From positions 32,653,159 through 32,717,158 of the forward strand of contig NC_044988.1 in NCBI RefSeq assembly GCF_008728515.1: 64,000 nucleotides of DNA, written 5' to 3'. This document shows positions 32,666 through 44,103 of this stretch, in pieces (positions within the stretch are counted from its first letter, which is position 1; each line of letters opens with the position of its first letter). The position numbers were made by a program, and so were the translations under genes. A model generated the notes under the pieces. It was not told the origin of the DNA and made no database searches. It was given only the letters and a program-made list of their open reading frames with translations. This DNA comes from Papio anubis (lineage: Eukaryota > Chordata > Mammalia > Primates > Cercopithecidae).

Positions 32666-34429
32666 TGGAGGGAAATAGAATGACAACAGGAGTCAACAAA
32701 AAAAGCCAGAAAGGGACTTAGAATGTACAAAAATCTATAGCATTTATATACATCAATAATATGCAAGCTGAGAACCAAATCAAGAACACAATCTTATTTA
32801 CAATAGCACAAAAAGAATAAAATACCTAAGAATAAAGCTAACCAGGGAGGTGAAGATTTCTACAATGAGAATTGCAGAGCACTGCTCAAAGAAATCAGAA
32901 ATGACACAAACGAATGGAAAAATAGTCAATGCTCGTGGATAAGAAGACTCAATATTGTTAAAATGGCCATACTCCCCAAAGCAATTTACAGATTCAAAGC
33001 TATTCCTATCAAACTACCAATAATATTTTTCACAGAACTGGAAAAAACTATTATAAAATTTATATGGAACCAAAAGAGAGCCCAAACAACCAAAGCAATA
33101 GTAAGCAAAAAGAACAAAGCCAGAGGCATTACGTTACCCAACTTCAAACTATACTACACGGCCACATTAACCAAAACAGCATGGTACTGATAAAAAAACA
33201 GACATATTGACCAATGGAACAGGTTAAAGAACCCAGAAATGAAACTACATACCTACAACCATCTGATCTTTGACAAAGTCAACAATAACGAATAATGGAG
33301 AAAGGACTCCCTATTCAATAAATGCTGCTGGGATAACTGGCTAGCCATATGCAAAATATTTAAACCGGATCCCTTCCTTTCACCATATACAAAAAAGGTG
33401 AAAGACATTTTTGTATTAAAGACTTAGATGTAAAATCCAAAACTATAAAAACCTTAGAAGAAAACCCAGGAAATACCATTCTGGACACAGGCCCTGGCAA
33501 AGATTTCGTGATGAAAACTCCAAAAACAATAGCAACAAAAACAAAAATTGACAAATTAACAAGCAAAAAAAAAAAAGAACCATTACAAAATGGGCAAAGG
33601 ACATGAACAGATTCTTCTCAAAAGAAGACATACATGTGGCCAAGAAGCATACGAGAAAGATGTTCAACATCACTATCATTAGAGAAATGCAAATCAAAAC
33701 CACACTGAGATGTCATGTCATACCAGTCAGGATGGCTATTATTGAAAAGTCAAAAAAATAACAGATGCTGGCAAGGTAGCATAGAAAAGGCAATGCTTAT
33801 GCACTGCTGGTGGGAATGTAAATTAGTTTAGTCACTGGAAAGCCATTTGGAGATTTCTCAAAGAGCTTAAAACAGGACTACCATTTGACCTAGCAGTCCC
33901 ATTACTGGGTACATACCCAAAGGAATATAAATTGTTCCACCATAAAGATACATGCATGTGTATGTTTATTGCAGCACTATTCAAAGCAAAGACATAGAAG
34001 CAACCTAGATGCCTATCAGTGGTGAATTGGATAAAGAAAATGTAGTGCATATACACTATGGAATACTATGCAGCCATAAAAGAACAAAATCATGTCCTTT
34101 GCTGCAATATGGATGTAGCTGGAGGCCTTGTCCTAAGTGAATTAATGCAGAAACAGAAAACCAAATACCACACGTTCTCATGTAAGTGGGAACTAAACAT
34201 TGAGTACACCTGGACACTAAGAAGGGGACAATAGACAATGGAGCCAACTTGAGGGTGAGGATGGGAGGAGGGTGAGAATTGAAAAACTACCCATCAGGGT
34301 AGTATGTTTATAACCTGGGTGACAAAATAATTGGTACACCAAACCCCCAAAGTACACAATTTACCCATGTAACAAATCTGCACATATACCAGTGAACCTA
34401 AAATACAAATTGGAAGGAAATAAGATAAA
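32666..34429 (+). mobile_element. 5'-truncated L1P/L1MA-grade element
   Basis: Body about 32684-34410: the ORF2 C-terminal third plus the 3' UTR. ORF2 landmarks include FIWNQKRAQTTKAIVSKKNK (33090), CKCN-type lines degraded by indels, and a 3' UTR (AAATACCACACGTTCTCATG, GGTGAGGATGGGAGGAGGGT). Imperfect duplications TGGAGGGAAATAGAATGA (32666) and TGGAAGGAAATAAGATAA (34411) flank it. About 150 bp of ORF2 are missing near 33553. No poly(A) survives. Confidence 0.9.
32963..33190 (+). pseudogene. Fragment of L1 ORF2 C-terminal region
   Basis: The longest uninterrupted piece of this L1's ORF2 (MAILPKAIYRFKAIPIKLPI ... KLYYTATLTKTAWY). It belongs to the domain between the reverse transcriptase and the cysteine-rich tail. 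The preceding and following codons contain stops, so it is a relic, not a gene. Confidence 0.85.
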
Positions 34430-34534
34430 TTTTGTGTTTGTTTCAAAGGAAAAAAAGTTTGGTGACAGTTGGTAAATTTGAAAAAGTCCTGTGAATTACA
34501 TGCCCATCCCTTAGGCTTTCCTTTCCTCCTATGC

Positions 34535-34722
34535 CTACATCTCCCAAAGTGTGGTCCCAGATCAGCAGAATCAGCATTGCCCAGCAACTTGTTAGAAATG
34601 TAAATTCTCGGGCATATCCCAGACTTACTGAATAGGAAACTCTGGCAGGGGACCCAGTAATCTGTGTTTTCAGAAACCCTCAGGAGCTTCTGATTCATGC
34701 TCAAGTTTGACAACCAGTTCTC
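34535..34722 (-). mobile_element. MER5A
   Basis: CTCCCAAAGTGTGGTCCCAG, AACTTGTTAGAAATGTAAAT, CTTACTGAATAGGAAACTCT, AATCTGTGTTTTCAGAAACC, CTCAAGTTTGACAACCAGT: an antisense MER5A close to full length. Confidence 0.92.
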
Positions 34723-35142
34723 TACACCTGAAGATGCCTTCACTGGAAAGTAGAATTTCCAAAAGCCTCCTAGGAGACAGAAGAGAGGTTTTAATATTCT
34801 TGTTCCTCTACCCTACACACATATAAACTTACCCATAAATAACACATAGATTTTTCTACAAGTATATTATAAATTCCACACATTCATTCTGCGCCTTTTT
34901 TCACTCTATATTACATACAATATATATGAGAGTATGTGCCTATTGTGGCAATAAAAAGAATTAGAAATGGAGAATGAGATATGAAGAACAGAAAAATAAA
35001 AGAGTAACTTGCATGGATCAATAATGACCACATGCAACGAATTAAGAAAGATGATCATTCTAAAGCATCTAGTTATATTTCAGTTTTTAAAGTTCAGCTG
35101 CACAGAAGTTTCCTTTCAATATCATGATCAGGTCATGATGCC
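34723..35142. other. Unique AT-rich sequence
   Basis: Nothing recognised. Confidence 0.45.
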
Positions 35143-35268
35143 TCCAACTCAATTTTTATGTCTGTAAAATGGGAATAAATACAACCTATCTTATGAAGTT
35201 ACTGAGAAAATCTGATGAGTGTTTTACGAGCTGCAAAGAGCTATACAATTATAAAGTATTATAAGGTA
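35143..35268 (+). mobile_element. MIR fragment
   Basis: CTCAATTTTTATGTCTGTAA, AATGGGAATAAATACAACCT, CTTATGAAGTTACTGAGAAA, GAGCTGCAAAGAGCTATACA: the core and right part of a sense MIR. Confidence 0.7.
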
Positions 35269-35677
35269 TAACCATTTAAAAACAATTGTTGTGAAGTGAA
35301 AGCTGTGAGACACATCATTAAAAGTCAGTTTCCATGCAATATCAGAATCAAGAGACAACAACAAAAAAAGCTTTCTCCTAATGAAGAAGCATTTCCCTAA
35401 TTTGAAGTATGTCAATGATCAGGTTAGAATTACACTAAGGGGCACTATGGTGAAATCTTAGCATGCTTACATTGCCCTTTTAGAGCACTCATATTTTGTT
35501 AAAATAAGAAGGTTATTGATTAAGTTGTCTCAGCTTATACATATGTATGTTGCCTTGCCCTGTGTTCTGATTTTCCTGCACACAACATCCACTGGTACCC
35601 AAAATAGCATGACAAGCAAGAAAGGAAGACACTCTGCAACTCTCAAGGATTATCAGACAAAAGGTCAGATTGCTGCT

Positions 35678-35700
35678 AAAAATTGGTGGTCACCAATTTT
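35678..35700. other. Short palindrome
   Basis: AAAATTGGTG and CACCAATTTT are exact complements with a 2-nt GT spacer, giving a 10-bp stem. It is related to a second palindrome at 35973. Confidence 0.8.
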
Positions 35701-35972
35701 CTGCCCTCAGCACTCTTCTTCCTCTACACTTGCATGGTGTCAATGATCACCTCTATGGTGATGATTCACAAAATTTGTATCTCTCTTCTATTCCTCTTTC
35801 TTGGACCTCAGACCCACACATCTACTGGGTCGGTAGACATTTTTTAATCCCAAGATCCATCCAGCTCAACATATCCAACACACACATTACCTGCCTTCCA
35901 GACCACCCAATCCTCTGGTTTCATTGTTTTTATACCACCACTCTTTTATATGGCAAGGCTAAATTGCTCTAG

Positions 35973-35990
35973 GATCACCAATTGGTGGTC
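35973..35990. other. Second palindrome
   Basis: CACCAATTGGTG is a perfect 12-bp palindrome inside GATCACCAATTGGTGGTC. It shares TTGGTGGTCA with the palindrome at 35678. Confidence 0.85.
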
Positions 35991-36169
35991 AAGTTACCTC
36001 CATTCTACCTTTAAAATGTCATTTGAATATAATCTTTTCCTTTTCATGCCTACAACCTCTGTCTAGATTTAGAAATTTGTTATCTTTTATCTGAACTATT
36101 GCTATAGCTTATATTTTTTTCTTGACTTCAATCTCTTCCCACATTATTTCTTCTTCCAGAAAATATCTG

Positions 36170-36275
36170 ACTATAATAACAAAAATGCATGAGTTACTCA
36201 CTATGTACAAACCACTATTCCAAGCACTTTCTATACATTAGCTCATTTAATCCTTATTCAACACAGGTATTTATA
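36170..36275 (-). mobile_element. MIR fragment within L2
   Basis: TACTCACTATGTACAAACCA, CTATTCCAAGCACTTTCTAT and ACATTAGCTCATTTAATCCT follow antisense MIR order. The L2 sequence resumes after it. Confidence 0.75.
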
Positions 36276-36865
36276 GCTCATTTAACTCCTCTGCTCTAAA
36301 ACCTTCAACAGCTCCTCACTGCTTTTCCCATAAAATCCAAGGCTTTCATAGTACTTGCAATGCAGATCTTCAGACAAATCTCTTAACATCCCTTCCTATA
36401 TTCAGTATGTTCTAACCAACTGGATTGCTTTTCATTTCCCCAACACATCATGTTTTTATGATTCTGCTTTTACCAGCACTACTGCTCAATCTTTGCAATC
36501 TTTTCCACTGCTCAGTGGTAAATATTTTAAACCTCAACTTAAATATTGTCTCCTCCACCAAGTATTTACTGTTTATCCATTACAATAACTCTCTCATCAT
36601 TGTCCTTTGTTACTTATTCAATAAATGTTTATTTTATTCATTATTCTTTCAACAAAACTTTTACCGTTAGGCTCACATGCTCCTACAGCACTTCATATCT
36701 TCAGGACAAGCCTTGGAAATCTGTCTTTGAGTGAAGATTGGATTAAGATGTTCATTTCCTATCTGTGATTATAACCTTCTTTAGGTTAAAGGCCATGTCT
36801 TCATTGTTGTAGCTCAACCTACCACCTCTTCGACGCAATGCTTAGAATTTATGCCTGTGTCTATT

Positions 36866-37325
36866 CATTCATTCAAAAATGGTGCTTAAAGACTATGTTC
36901 CAGGAATTGGGGAAGAATGACGAATAACACAGTCATTGCTCTTTGGAGTTTATAGTCTGGATGGTTAAAATACTTGCTTACAAATAATTAGAATACAATG
37001 TGACACATGCAGGGAAAACAGCAATTAATTGTGCCTACTCATGGCAAAGGCAGGTGACAAAAGGCATTTGAACCAGGTCTTTAAGAGTGAGTAGGAATTC
37101 ACTAGGGGAGGAAGACAATCCAGAAAAAAAGAAACAGTATGTCAAGGAGTAGAGGCATGGAACAGCATAATGTTTTCAAACAAAGGTTAAAAATTCTGAA
37201 TTACTGTAACTCAAGAAGCCAGTGAAAGGAGATCAAGCAGACAGATAGATCACAAATCATTAAAGGCCTTAGATGCCATGAGGCATCATTGCAGGAAATT
37301 TAAGGTAACATAGAATAAATAATTG
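36866..37325 (-). mobile_element. L2 3' region, tail to tail with the previous L2
   Basis: Begins ATTCATTCATTCAAAAATGG (antisense L2 tail), then AGACTATGTTCCAGGAATTG, TTGGAGTTTATAGTCTGGAT, and further right TAAAGGCCTTAGATGCCATG. These are antisense L2 3' UTR blocks in order. Confidence 0.65.
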
Positions 37326-37577
37326 TTGGATTGAATAACACTTTTCTAGATAGCTGAAAAATATTTTCTTTCATTTGTGCAGTTCTAGAACCTTATGCCA
37401 CATCATAAATCGATTCCTTTTTATCTACTTGCCCTTGTGGCTAAATACAAATTTTGCAACTGCTTTTCTGGCTCCATACTTGTTTACATGTACAACTCAC
37501 ATCCATTAATAAATACTGTTGTGAAATTAAACAGTCATTCTAAGAGGGAAAGGGACATGTGACATGTATGAAATCAG
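37326..37577. other. Unique sequence
   Basis: Nothing recognised. Confidence 0.4.
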
Positions 37578-37922
37578 AAAAATTGTCTTCCTGGCTGGGA
37601 GTGGTGGCTTACGCCCGTAATCCAAGCACTTTGGGAGGCCAAGTGGGTGGATCACCTGAGTTCAGGAGTTCAAGACCAGCCTGAGCAGCATGATGAAACT
37701 CTGTCTCTACCAAAAATACAAAAATTAGCCAGGCATGGTGGTGCATGATGGTAGTCCCAGCTAGTCGGGAGGCTGAGGTGGGAGAATGGCTTGAGTCCGG
37801 GAGGTGGAGGTTGCAGTGAGTTGAGATCAGGCCACTGCACTCCAGTCTGGGTGACAAAGCAAGACCCTGTCGCAAAATAAAGAAAAAAGAAAAGAAAAGA
37901 AAAGAAAAAGTGACTTCCTCTC
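37578..37922 (+). mobile_element. Alu with (AAAAG)n tail, left arm of an inverted pair
   Basis: Sense Alu, body 37593-37873, tail AAAATAAAG then (AAAAG)n to 37909. Duplications AAAATTGTCTTCCT (37579) and AAAAGTGACTTCCT (37906) flank it. The next Alu, in the opposite sense, begins about 15 bp further on. Confidence 0.95.
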
Positions 37923-37926
37923 AACC

Positions 37927-38180
37927 AGGCTGGAGTGCAGTGGCAGGATCTCCGCTTGCAATGTTCACCTCCTGGGTTCAAGTGACTCTCCCACCTCAGC
38001 CCTCCAGGTAGCTGTGATTACAGGTGCACGCCACCACACCCTGCTAATTTCTGTATTTTTAGTAGAGACAGGGTTTCACCGTGTTGGCCAGGCTGGTCTC
38101 AAACTCCTGACTTCAAGTAATCCACCTGCCTCGGCCTCCCACAGTGCTTGGATTACAGGCATGAGCCACCACACCTGGCC
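37927..38180 (-). mobile_element. Alu lacking its 3' end, right arm of the inverted pair
   Basis: Antisense Alu from AGGCTGGAGTGCAGTGGCAG to ACCACACCTGGCC. The last 40-50 bp of the consensus and the poly(T) are absent. TCAACC flanks both sides (37921 and 38182), a possible very short duplication. Confidence 0.95.
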
Positions 38181-38187
38181 ATCAACC

Positions 38188-38824
38188 TGGGAGATTGTAA
38201 CGCCATCCTCTAGGACAGATTGTACTATGGTGAACAGCGTAAATCGTATCACTTTTCTACATTTAAGGTTTTTTATTTGTTTTGCTTTTGTTTTCAATGC
38301 AGGAAGAGCTTGTTCTTCAAAATTGTTTGAATTGTCAGTAAAATTATTAATTTTCCTTAGCAGCACGATGTGCAAGAAATCTAAACTTCAAGTGAAACTG
38401 CTCATGCTTGCATTATTTTTTGCAATTAATTGCTTGAGTCTGAACCTGCCATTTAAAGAAGAAAATCTAGGATACATCATTTGATACATACCTACTCCCC
38501 TCCTCTGCCACACACCCGTGCACAAAAAGTCAAACCACCTATATTTAGATGAAGAAGAAGCTTGATAGTTCTTCAGTTTATAGGTGCCAAACTTCAGCCA
38601 GAGCTGTGGCCATTGAACACTGGTCTTGCCCAGTCCAGGGGATGCTTGATTACTCCTGTGGAGATATTCTTGTGTGGATGTTATAGCAGGCTCTACAATC
38701 AGTCTAGCTCATACTACTCCTGTGCTATGGCTCCCCAAATTACTACCCTACAACCAGGTCCAGAAGAACTTCAGGTTGCAGCCACGTATGTCAGAGTTAA
38801 TTTTCCTTAACCTCCATTATTGAG
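38188..38824. other. Unique sequence
   Basis: The 156-codon frame 38014-38484 starts in the Alu and continues here. The non-Alu part has no recognised domain. Confidence 0.5.
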
Positions 38825-38945
38825 TTCATTCATTAAGAAAGGCTAAAGAATTTGCCCAAAGTTACACAGCTATAGAGGGTAGAGATGGGTTGCAAAGTCA
38901 AGTCTTCAGATTCCCAGTGCTTTTTCCATTAAACCTTGCTACTTT
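38825..38945 (-). mobile_element. MIR fragment
   Basis: GAATTTGCCCAAAGTTACAC, AGCTATAGAGGGTAGAGATG, TTCAGATTCCCAGTGCTTTT match the left half of antisense MIR. Confidence 0.75.
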
Positions 38946-39172
38946 TCCATTAAATTTGTTGGTTTCTACAGATTCAAAACTGGGAAACAAACCTTGATCA
39001 GGTTACTAAGAACCTCATATCATGCCCAGCTGATCTTTTGAAAGGAAAGATTCATTGAACAGTCCCATATTGTATTTGGTGGCTTAGAGCACATGACTTT
39101 TAGTTTGAAGGCATTTGGACATATCTTCCAACACTTTATACACAGATACTTTTCTGCCTCAGTGACCTACTG

Positions 39173-39487
39173 GAGAGCCTTTTATTTTCTTTTAGAGACA
39201 GTCTCACTGTTGCTTAGGCCAGAATGCTGTGGTATAATTATGGCTCACTGTAACCTTGAACTCCTGGGCTCAAGAAATTCTCTGTCTCAGCCTCCTGAGT
39301 ATCTAGGACTACAGGTGCATGCCACCATATCTGGCTAATTTTTAAATTTTTTGTAGAGATGGGGTCTTGCTCTGTTACACAGGGTGGTCTTGAACACTGG
39401 CTTCAAGCAATCTTCCTGCCTCAAACTCCAAAAGCACTGGGATTGCGGACGTGACCACTGCACCCAGCCCCAAGAGCCTTTTTAGTG
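39173..39487 (-). mobile_element. Alu (J-type)
   Basis: Antisense old Alu, body about 39189-39470, with many substitutions (GGTATAATTATGGCTCACTG). Duplications GAGAGCCTTTTATTTT (39173) and AAGAGCCTTTTTAGTG (39472) flank it. Confidence 0.94.
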
Positions 39488-40396
39488 CTATACTTACTCA
39501 AATGTGCTATGTACTTCATATAGAAATGAAAGATGAGCGAACTTCAAACGTGAGATAAAGATTTCAAAATGCATCATATCCGGGTTAAAAGTCTCAGAAA
39601 ATACTTGTAGCAATGAGACACACCGTGCATAAATTCTTAGTAATTTGTTTGTCCTTCAACCACATGGTGGGACACATACCTAATCACACCAATAATAGTC
39701 TCATGACATACTTTTCACACTATAATGTGCTATATATAATGCTATAACTTGTCATTAAAACATGCAATGAAGTAATAAACATAAATGGATTTTGTGGTTA
39801 AAATCAAAACTACTTTTTCTAATTTGAAAAAGAAATTGAAAATTATATAAATGTTCCTCCAAATCGAGTTGTTTCTTAAATTCATATTAATGTTTCATTA
39901 TATCCCCTCTTCACCTCATTTTTTTATTTAACAATTTACTCAGTACTCCCAAGGATGGCATGACTGTCCTCTATAAAGACACAGAATGTTCAACATGCCC
40001 CAAGGAAGGCAGAGTGATGGAAAGGACAGACAGCTACACTGGGAAGAAGATCTCTGTGTTTAGTTGTGCTGTATTAGAAACATCACCCAATTCTAGGTTT
40101 CAGTTTTCTCATGTTCAAACTAATTGGAGGAACTAAACTAAACAATTTCTAAGATTCTTTCCACCTTTGAAATTTTAGACCTCTGGCTTTTGATTAAATT
40201 TCCTGAATGCCAACCTCCTCATCCAGAAGAATATGCTGAAGGTCACAAAAGAAAGTGATGACTTATGTTTACTTGAGCCCCTGTAATCCCAGTGGAGAGA
40301 CTGAGATGCCTATCCATGAAGCTGAAGCACATATTTGGAATATGTAATGCTTTGTATTTAAAAAAAATTTAACTTAGTTCATTTTTAAAGAGATTT
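39488..40396. other. Mostly unique sequence, possible old SINE relic
   Basis: At 40060-40195, AGGTTTCAGTTTTCTCATGT, CTAAGATTCTTTCCACCTTT, GAAATTTTAGACC loosely follow a MIR-class SINE ('cagtttcctcatctgtaaaa ... tctaaggtcccttccagctctgaaatt'). The rest shows nothing. Confidence 0.4.
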
Positions 40397-40774
40397 TATT
40401 AGTCCATTTATCTGCTGTTTTAACATAATATCACAGGCTGGGTAATTCATTTAAAAAAAGAAGTTGACTTGGCTCTGGAGGCTAGAAAGTCCAGTAGCAT
40501 GGCCCCAGCATCTGGTGAGGGCCTTCCCGTGCGTCATCCATGGCAGAAGGCCTCAAGTGGTGAGCAAGTGCATGAGGCAGAGAGAAAATAGGGGCCAAAC
40601 TTACCCTTTGATCAGGACCCCACTTCTGAGATAACTAACCCACTCCTGTAATAGCCATTCACCAGGCAGAGCCCTCATGACCGCATCACTTCTCAAAGGC
40701 CCTACTCCCCAATACCATTTTATTGGAAATTAAGTGTCATCATGGGTTTTGGAGGGAACATTCAAACCATAGCA
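40397..40774 (-). mobile_element. MaLR-type LTR (MST/MLT class)
   Basis: Antisense LTR of about 378 bp. TATTAGTCCATTTATCTGCT and GGCTGGGTAATTCATTTAAA are at the left end (LTR 3' side), then GGCATCTGGTGAGGGCC-type text near 40510, CATGGCAGAAGGCCTCAAGT, CAGAGCCCTCATGACC, and CATTCAAACCATAGCA at the right end (LTR 5' side). An old endogenous-retrovirus-derived solo LTR with no coding part. Subfamily is uncertain and a 5-bp duplication could not be matched. Confidence 0.75.
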
Positions 40775-42639
40775 GAGAAAAAGGGCATTCCTTAGTCTGT
40801 GGTGATTAAAAAGGGTGAAGGGAGAGGGAATAAATTTAACAATTCAGCACCCTGTGTGCACCAATCTGAGAGATATAAAAAATAATTCCTGTTCAGGCAA
40901 CAAAAACTTAAAAACCAATAGTTATGGTATGCAAATGACTAATAAACTAAACTGTATTAACAGTATAAACTGTTTCGTATTCCATTCTATATAACTCTAT
41001 CAGGTAGGTTCCATTCTGGATTATCACAAATAGGGATTTGGCATTTCTTTTATAATTGGATGCCTGGGGTGTACAATAAAAATATTTCATTCTCTGCACC
41101 TCCCCTCTCTGCTTCCTTCTTTTACAATGGCAAATTTCCCTTCTCTTCTACAAGCTGACAAAATACAGCCTGCTTTCTGGCTCGCATGTACCACATGCTG
41201 GTCACATACAGCTGTTTATAAAAATGCAGACTTTTGCTGCCTAGAAGAGTATTTTACCTGGTACTCAGCAGTTATAGACAAGTGATTACCTTTAAACTCT
41301 GATCTTAAATTTGAGTTATGTAAGATGGTTGATTTATTCTTCATAATTATTCCATAAAAATACTAAATATATACCTAATCTGAAAGAAAGTTACAGATCT
41401 TGCTTTATGGAGGTCACTGAATTCTTCAGTGTTCCGTGAATAACAATGTTCGGGTCTAAGAGGTCACAGCACAAAGAGAAAATAGTGTTGGATACACATT
41501 TCTTAGTCTCTACCAACAGAGATCACCAACATGAGAATTGTTCAGAAGGATAAAGATGCCTCAAGTATGTAAGGTATGTCTGTAATACAAATGAAACAGG
41601 CACTTGGGGGAGAAAAAACCTTTTGCCTTACTTGAGAGAGGAGCCATTTCGGAGGCTTGCCTGCAAGGGAAGTCTGTGGCTCTAGCTGCATTTCAATGCA
41701 GTGCTTAGTTTATTCACCAGGGGTCATCAAAGGTCTGGATTTTCTTTGTCTACTTGTTGACTCATATGTACACTGTATACTCAAGAACCACTGGATTCTT
41801 TAGAATTGTGCATCAGGAGATGTGGCTTGCTTTCCTTCTCCCCACCACTCCAGGCCCACCCCCAGCACTTACTCTTTATAGATTTCTACCAGTACACTGC
41901 AGCAAACAAGTCCATTAGATGCATCACAGAAATGCCTTTTCTAACTAAACTAACTTATTTTAAAAAGGAGGGACTGGAAACATGGTATCTAATGAAGTTT
42001 TTAAAAAATAATCATTTTTCAAAGTTAGAAAGTGAAAGACTTTTCACACTATTGTTTTCTAGATTCATGAACCAAATTGCATGCTTGGAAAGCAAATGGG
42101 TCATGGTTCACTTTTGTTAGATTTCACTTAGTAACTGGGGTCACAGAGGGTCAGATCAGGTCACCAGATGAACCAGTTAACACTAGGCTGGGACTTTTTA
42201 GTGCCTGTTGAACAAGTAAATAATGAAAGTTTTCAATGAAGATTTTGTCTCTGGCATGGGTAGGATCTCATGGGCCTTGGTGATCCTGATGTCTGGATTG
42301 AATACCACCTTTTGTGCAGCTCACAGTACCTATCTCAGTTTTCTGTGAAGCACCCTTAAATATCTTTAGTACAAAGCTATTGCAAGTAGTTTGATACTTT
42401 CTTACCTCTACCTTCTGAATAAACCAGATTGAATCCTTCAAAAGCTCAAAAGTGAGACACACTTCAGCCACAATGAGGAGTGGATTCAGCTTATAGCTTC
42501 TTCCCAGGGTGACATAGCTTGTATTCATGAATCAGTGGTATCTCCCCATACCCTTCTTCCTTCCCCAAAGTTGGCAGAAAAACAGCCCTGTTATTCAGGT
42601 GGAAACCTTGGATCTACATTCCTTTTAGACTCTATTTTA
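40775..42639. other. About 1.9 kb without a recognised feature
   Basis: No repeat tag seen. Frames at 41806-42120 (104 codons, +) and 42268-42528 (86 codons, -) lack domains and homology I recognise. Confidence 0.5.
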
Positions 42640-42780
42640 AAATGCACGATTAGAGCCCCAAAGTCACCTGGTCAGAGAATGTGAGAGCTAGAAGTGGCCT
42701 CAACATTCAGTTGAACCCTCTTATTTTATATGTTTGGAAACTGAGCACTAGAAAGGTAAGTACTGCTTCAAGTTCATTGC
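42640..42780 (-). mobile_element. Possible old SINE (MIR class)
   Basis: AATGTGAGAGCTAGAAGTGG, GAACCCTCTTATTTTATATG, TTTGGAAACTGAGCACTAGA resemble 'gagctggaagggacc-tag ... cctcattttacagatgaggaaactgagg'. Weak. Confidence 0.4.
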
Positions 42781-43114
42781 TGACAAAATGGATGTAGTCT
42801 CTTTATTTCTATTGTACCCTGCCAGTTTCCAAATAAGATGTGGAGAAATCTTAACAATACAAAATACATAAGGTAATATTATAGAAAAAGGCAAATAAGA
42901 TTATGGAATGAGGAGGGAGTCAGCTATGACAGATGGCACAGCTGATAAATTTAGCTCTGAGCATTCTTGAGATAACCCAGGGCACATGGTAGCACTTAGG
43001 ACTCCTCTCTCCAAAGATTACTGGTCATTTTCTTATAGGCTTGTTAGGGATGCTATAAAAATACCACGGGACACATGGGGACCATGGTTGTGTTAACAAA
43101 AGAAGAGATTTACT

Positions 43115-43425
43115 AAGGCTTTTTTCTTTTTTTTTTTTTTCTGAGATGGAGTTTCGTTCTTGTTGCCCAGGCCAGAGTGTGCGATCTCAGCTCACTGCAA
43201 CCTCCACCTCCTGGGTTCAAGCGATTCTCCTGCCTCAGCCTCCAGAGTAGATGGAATTACAGGCGTGCACCAACATGCCCGGCTAATTTTGTATTTTTAG
43301 TAGAGACGGGGTTTCACCATATTGGTCAGGTTGGTCTCGAACTCCTGACCTCAGGTGATCCACCCACCTTGGTCTCCCAAAGTGCTGGGATTACAGGCAT
43401 GAGCCACCGTGCCTGGCCAAGGCTT
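43115..43425 (-). mobile_element. Alu (S-type)
   Basis: Antisense Alu, body about 43121-43418. A short deletion is present in the left part (CAGGCCAGAGTGTGCGATCT lacks the usual 'gcagtggc'). AAGGCTT is duplicated at 43115-43121 and 43419-43425. Confidence 0.96.
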
Positions 43426-44057
43426 GTTATTAAGAGAGGGTTGTGAGAGCTGATAGAAGGTGGGGGAACAGTTAGGCAAGGCCTTCTAAGAATCATGAAG
43501 CATCAGAAATCTCCACTCCACACCAGTATGGAACAAACATTTTGGCAAAATGTACAACAGTGGAGGACACTAATTTTTAGTTAAAAAAAATCCCACTACC
43601 TATGACCTGTTAGTCTCCTGACATAATATGGATGTTATAATCATGAAAAAAGGAGGGGTGGCCCAAGGTAGGGTCAGTTACTTTTTATTTTCTCTTGGCA
43701 TAAAATCTTTCTTAAAAGGTGAACTAGAAAACCCTTGAAAAGCAGAACTTGCCCACTGACCACGTTCTGTTTTATGTGAAATAATATAACCCAACATCAA
43801 CTTCTGCAAAAGCACTACTTTTTCAAGCATCCTCAAAGCAAGTCACAGGGACAGTTATTTCAAAGTGACATTTACATTGTCAATGGGGAACTGAATAGCT
43901 GAAGGGTGAGATAGTGATCAAGAGAAGATTTAATCCCAGGACCAAGAGGAGGCAGATGTCTGTGAGAGAGATAAGAGAGCCTGGAGCTGCTCATAGCTTC
44001 GTATATTTAGATGATTGGGAAACACCACAAGTTGCAAAAGGCTTTACTAGTTGCTGC
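43426..44057. other. Unique sequence
   Basis: Nothing recognised. A 99-codon frame (43914-44213) runs through the TG repeat, coding for alternating V/C, which argues against a gene. Confidence 0.45.
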
Positions 44058-44103
44058 TGGTGTGTGTGTGCATGTGTGCGTGTGTGCGTGTGTGTGTGTA
44101 TGT
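44058..44103. repeat. (TG)n imperfect microsatellite
   Basis: TGTGTGTGTGCATGTGTGCG then more TG. Interrupted by CA/CG. Confidence 0.92.

Larger units (their letters stand above)
35725..36865 (+). mobile_element. Long L2 fragment with an embedded MIR-like piece
   Basis: Order of blocks: GTCAATGATCACCTCTATGG, GATTCACAAAATTTGTATCT, CATCCAGCTCAACATATCCA (ORF-end/3' UTR of L2), then CTCTGCTCTAAAACCTTCAA, CTTAAATATTGTCTCCTCCA and AGGCCATGTCTTCATTGTTG. About 1.1 kb in total. Bases 36170-36275 (CAAACCACTATTCCAAGCAC, GCTCATTTAATCCTTATTCA) are an antisense MIR inserted in it. Confidence 0.8.

Noticed and set aside
34294..34743. 149-codon antisense open frame
   Set aside because: It runs over the L1P 3' end and the MER5A element, so it is a by-product of repeats.
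38014..38484. 156-codon open frame
   Set aside because: Its first third is antisense Alu (HTLLISVFLVETGFHRVGQA-type text found in all Alu frames). The rest reads into AT-rich DNA with no domain.
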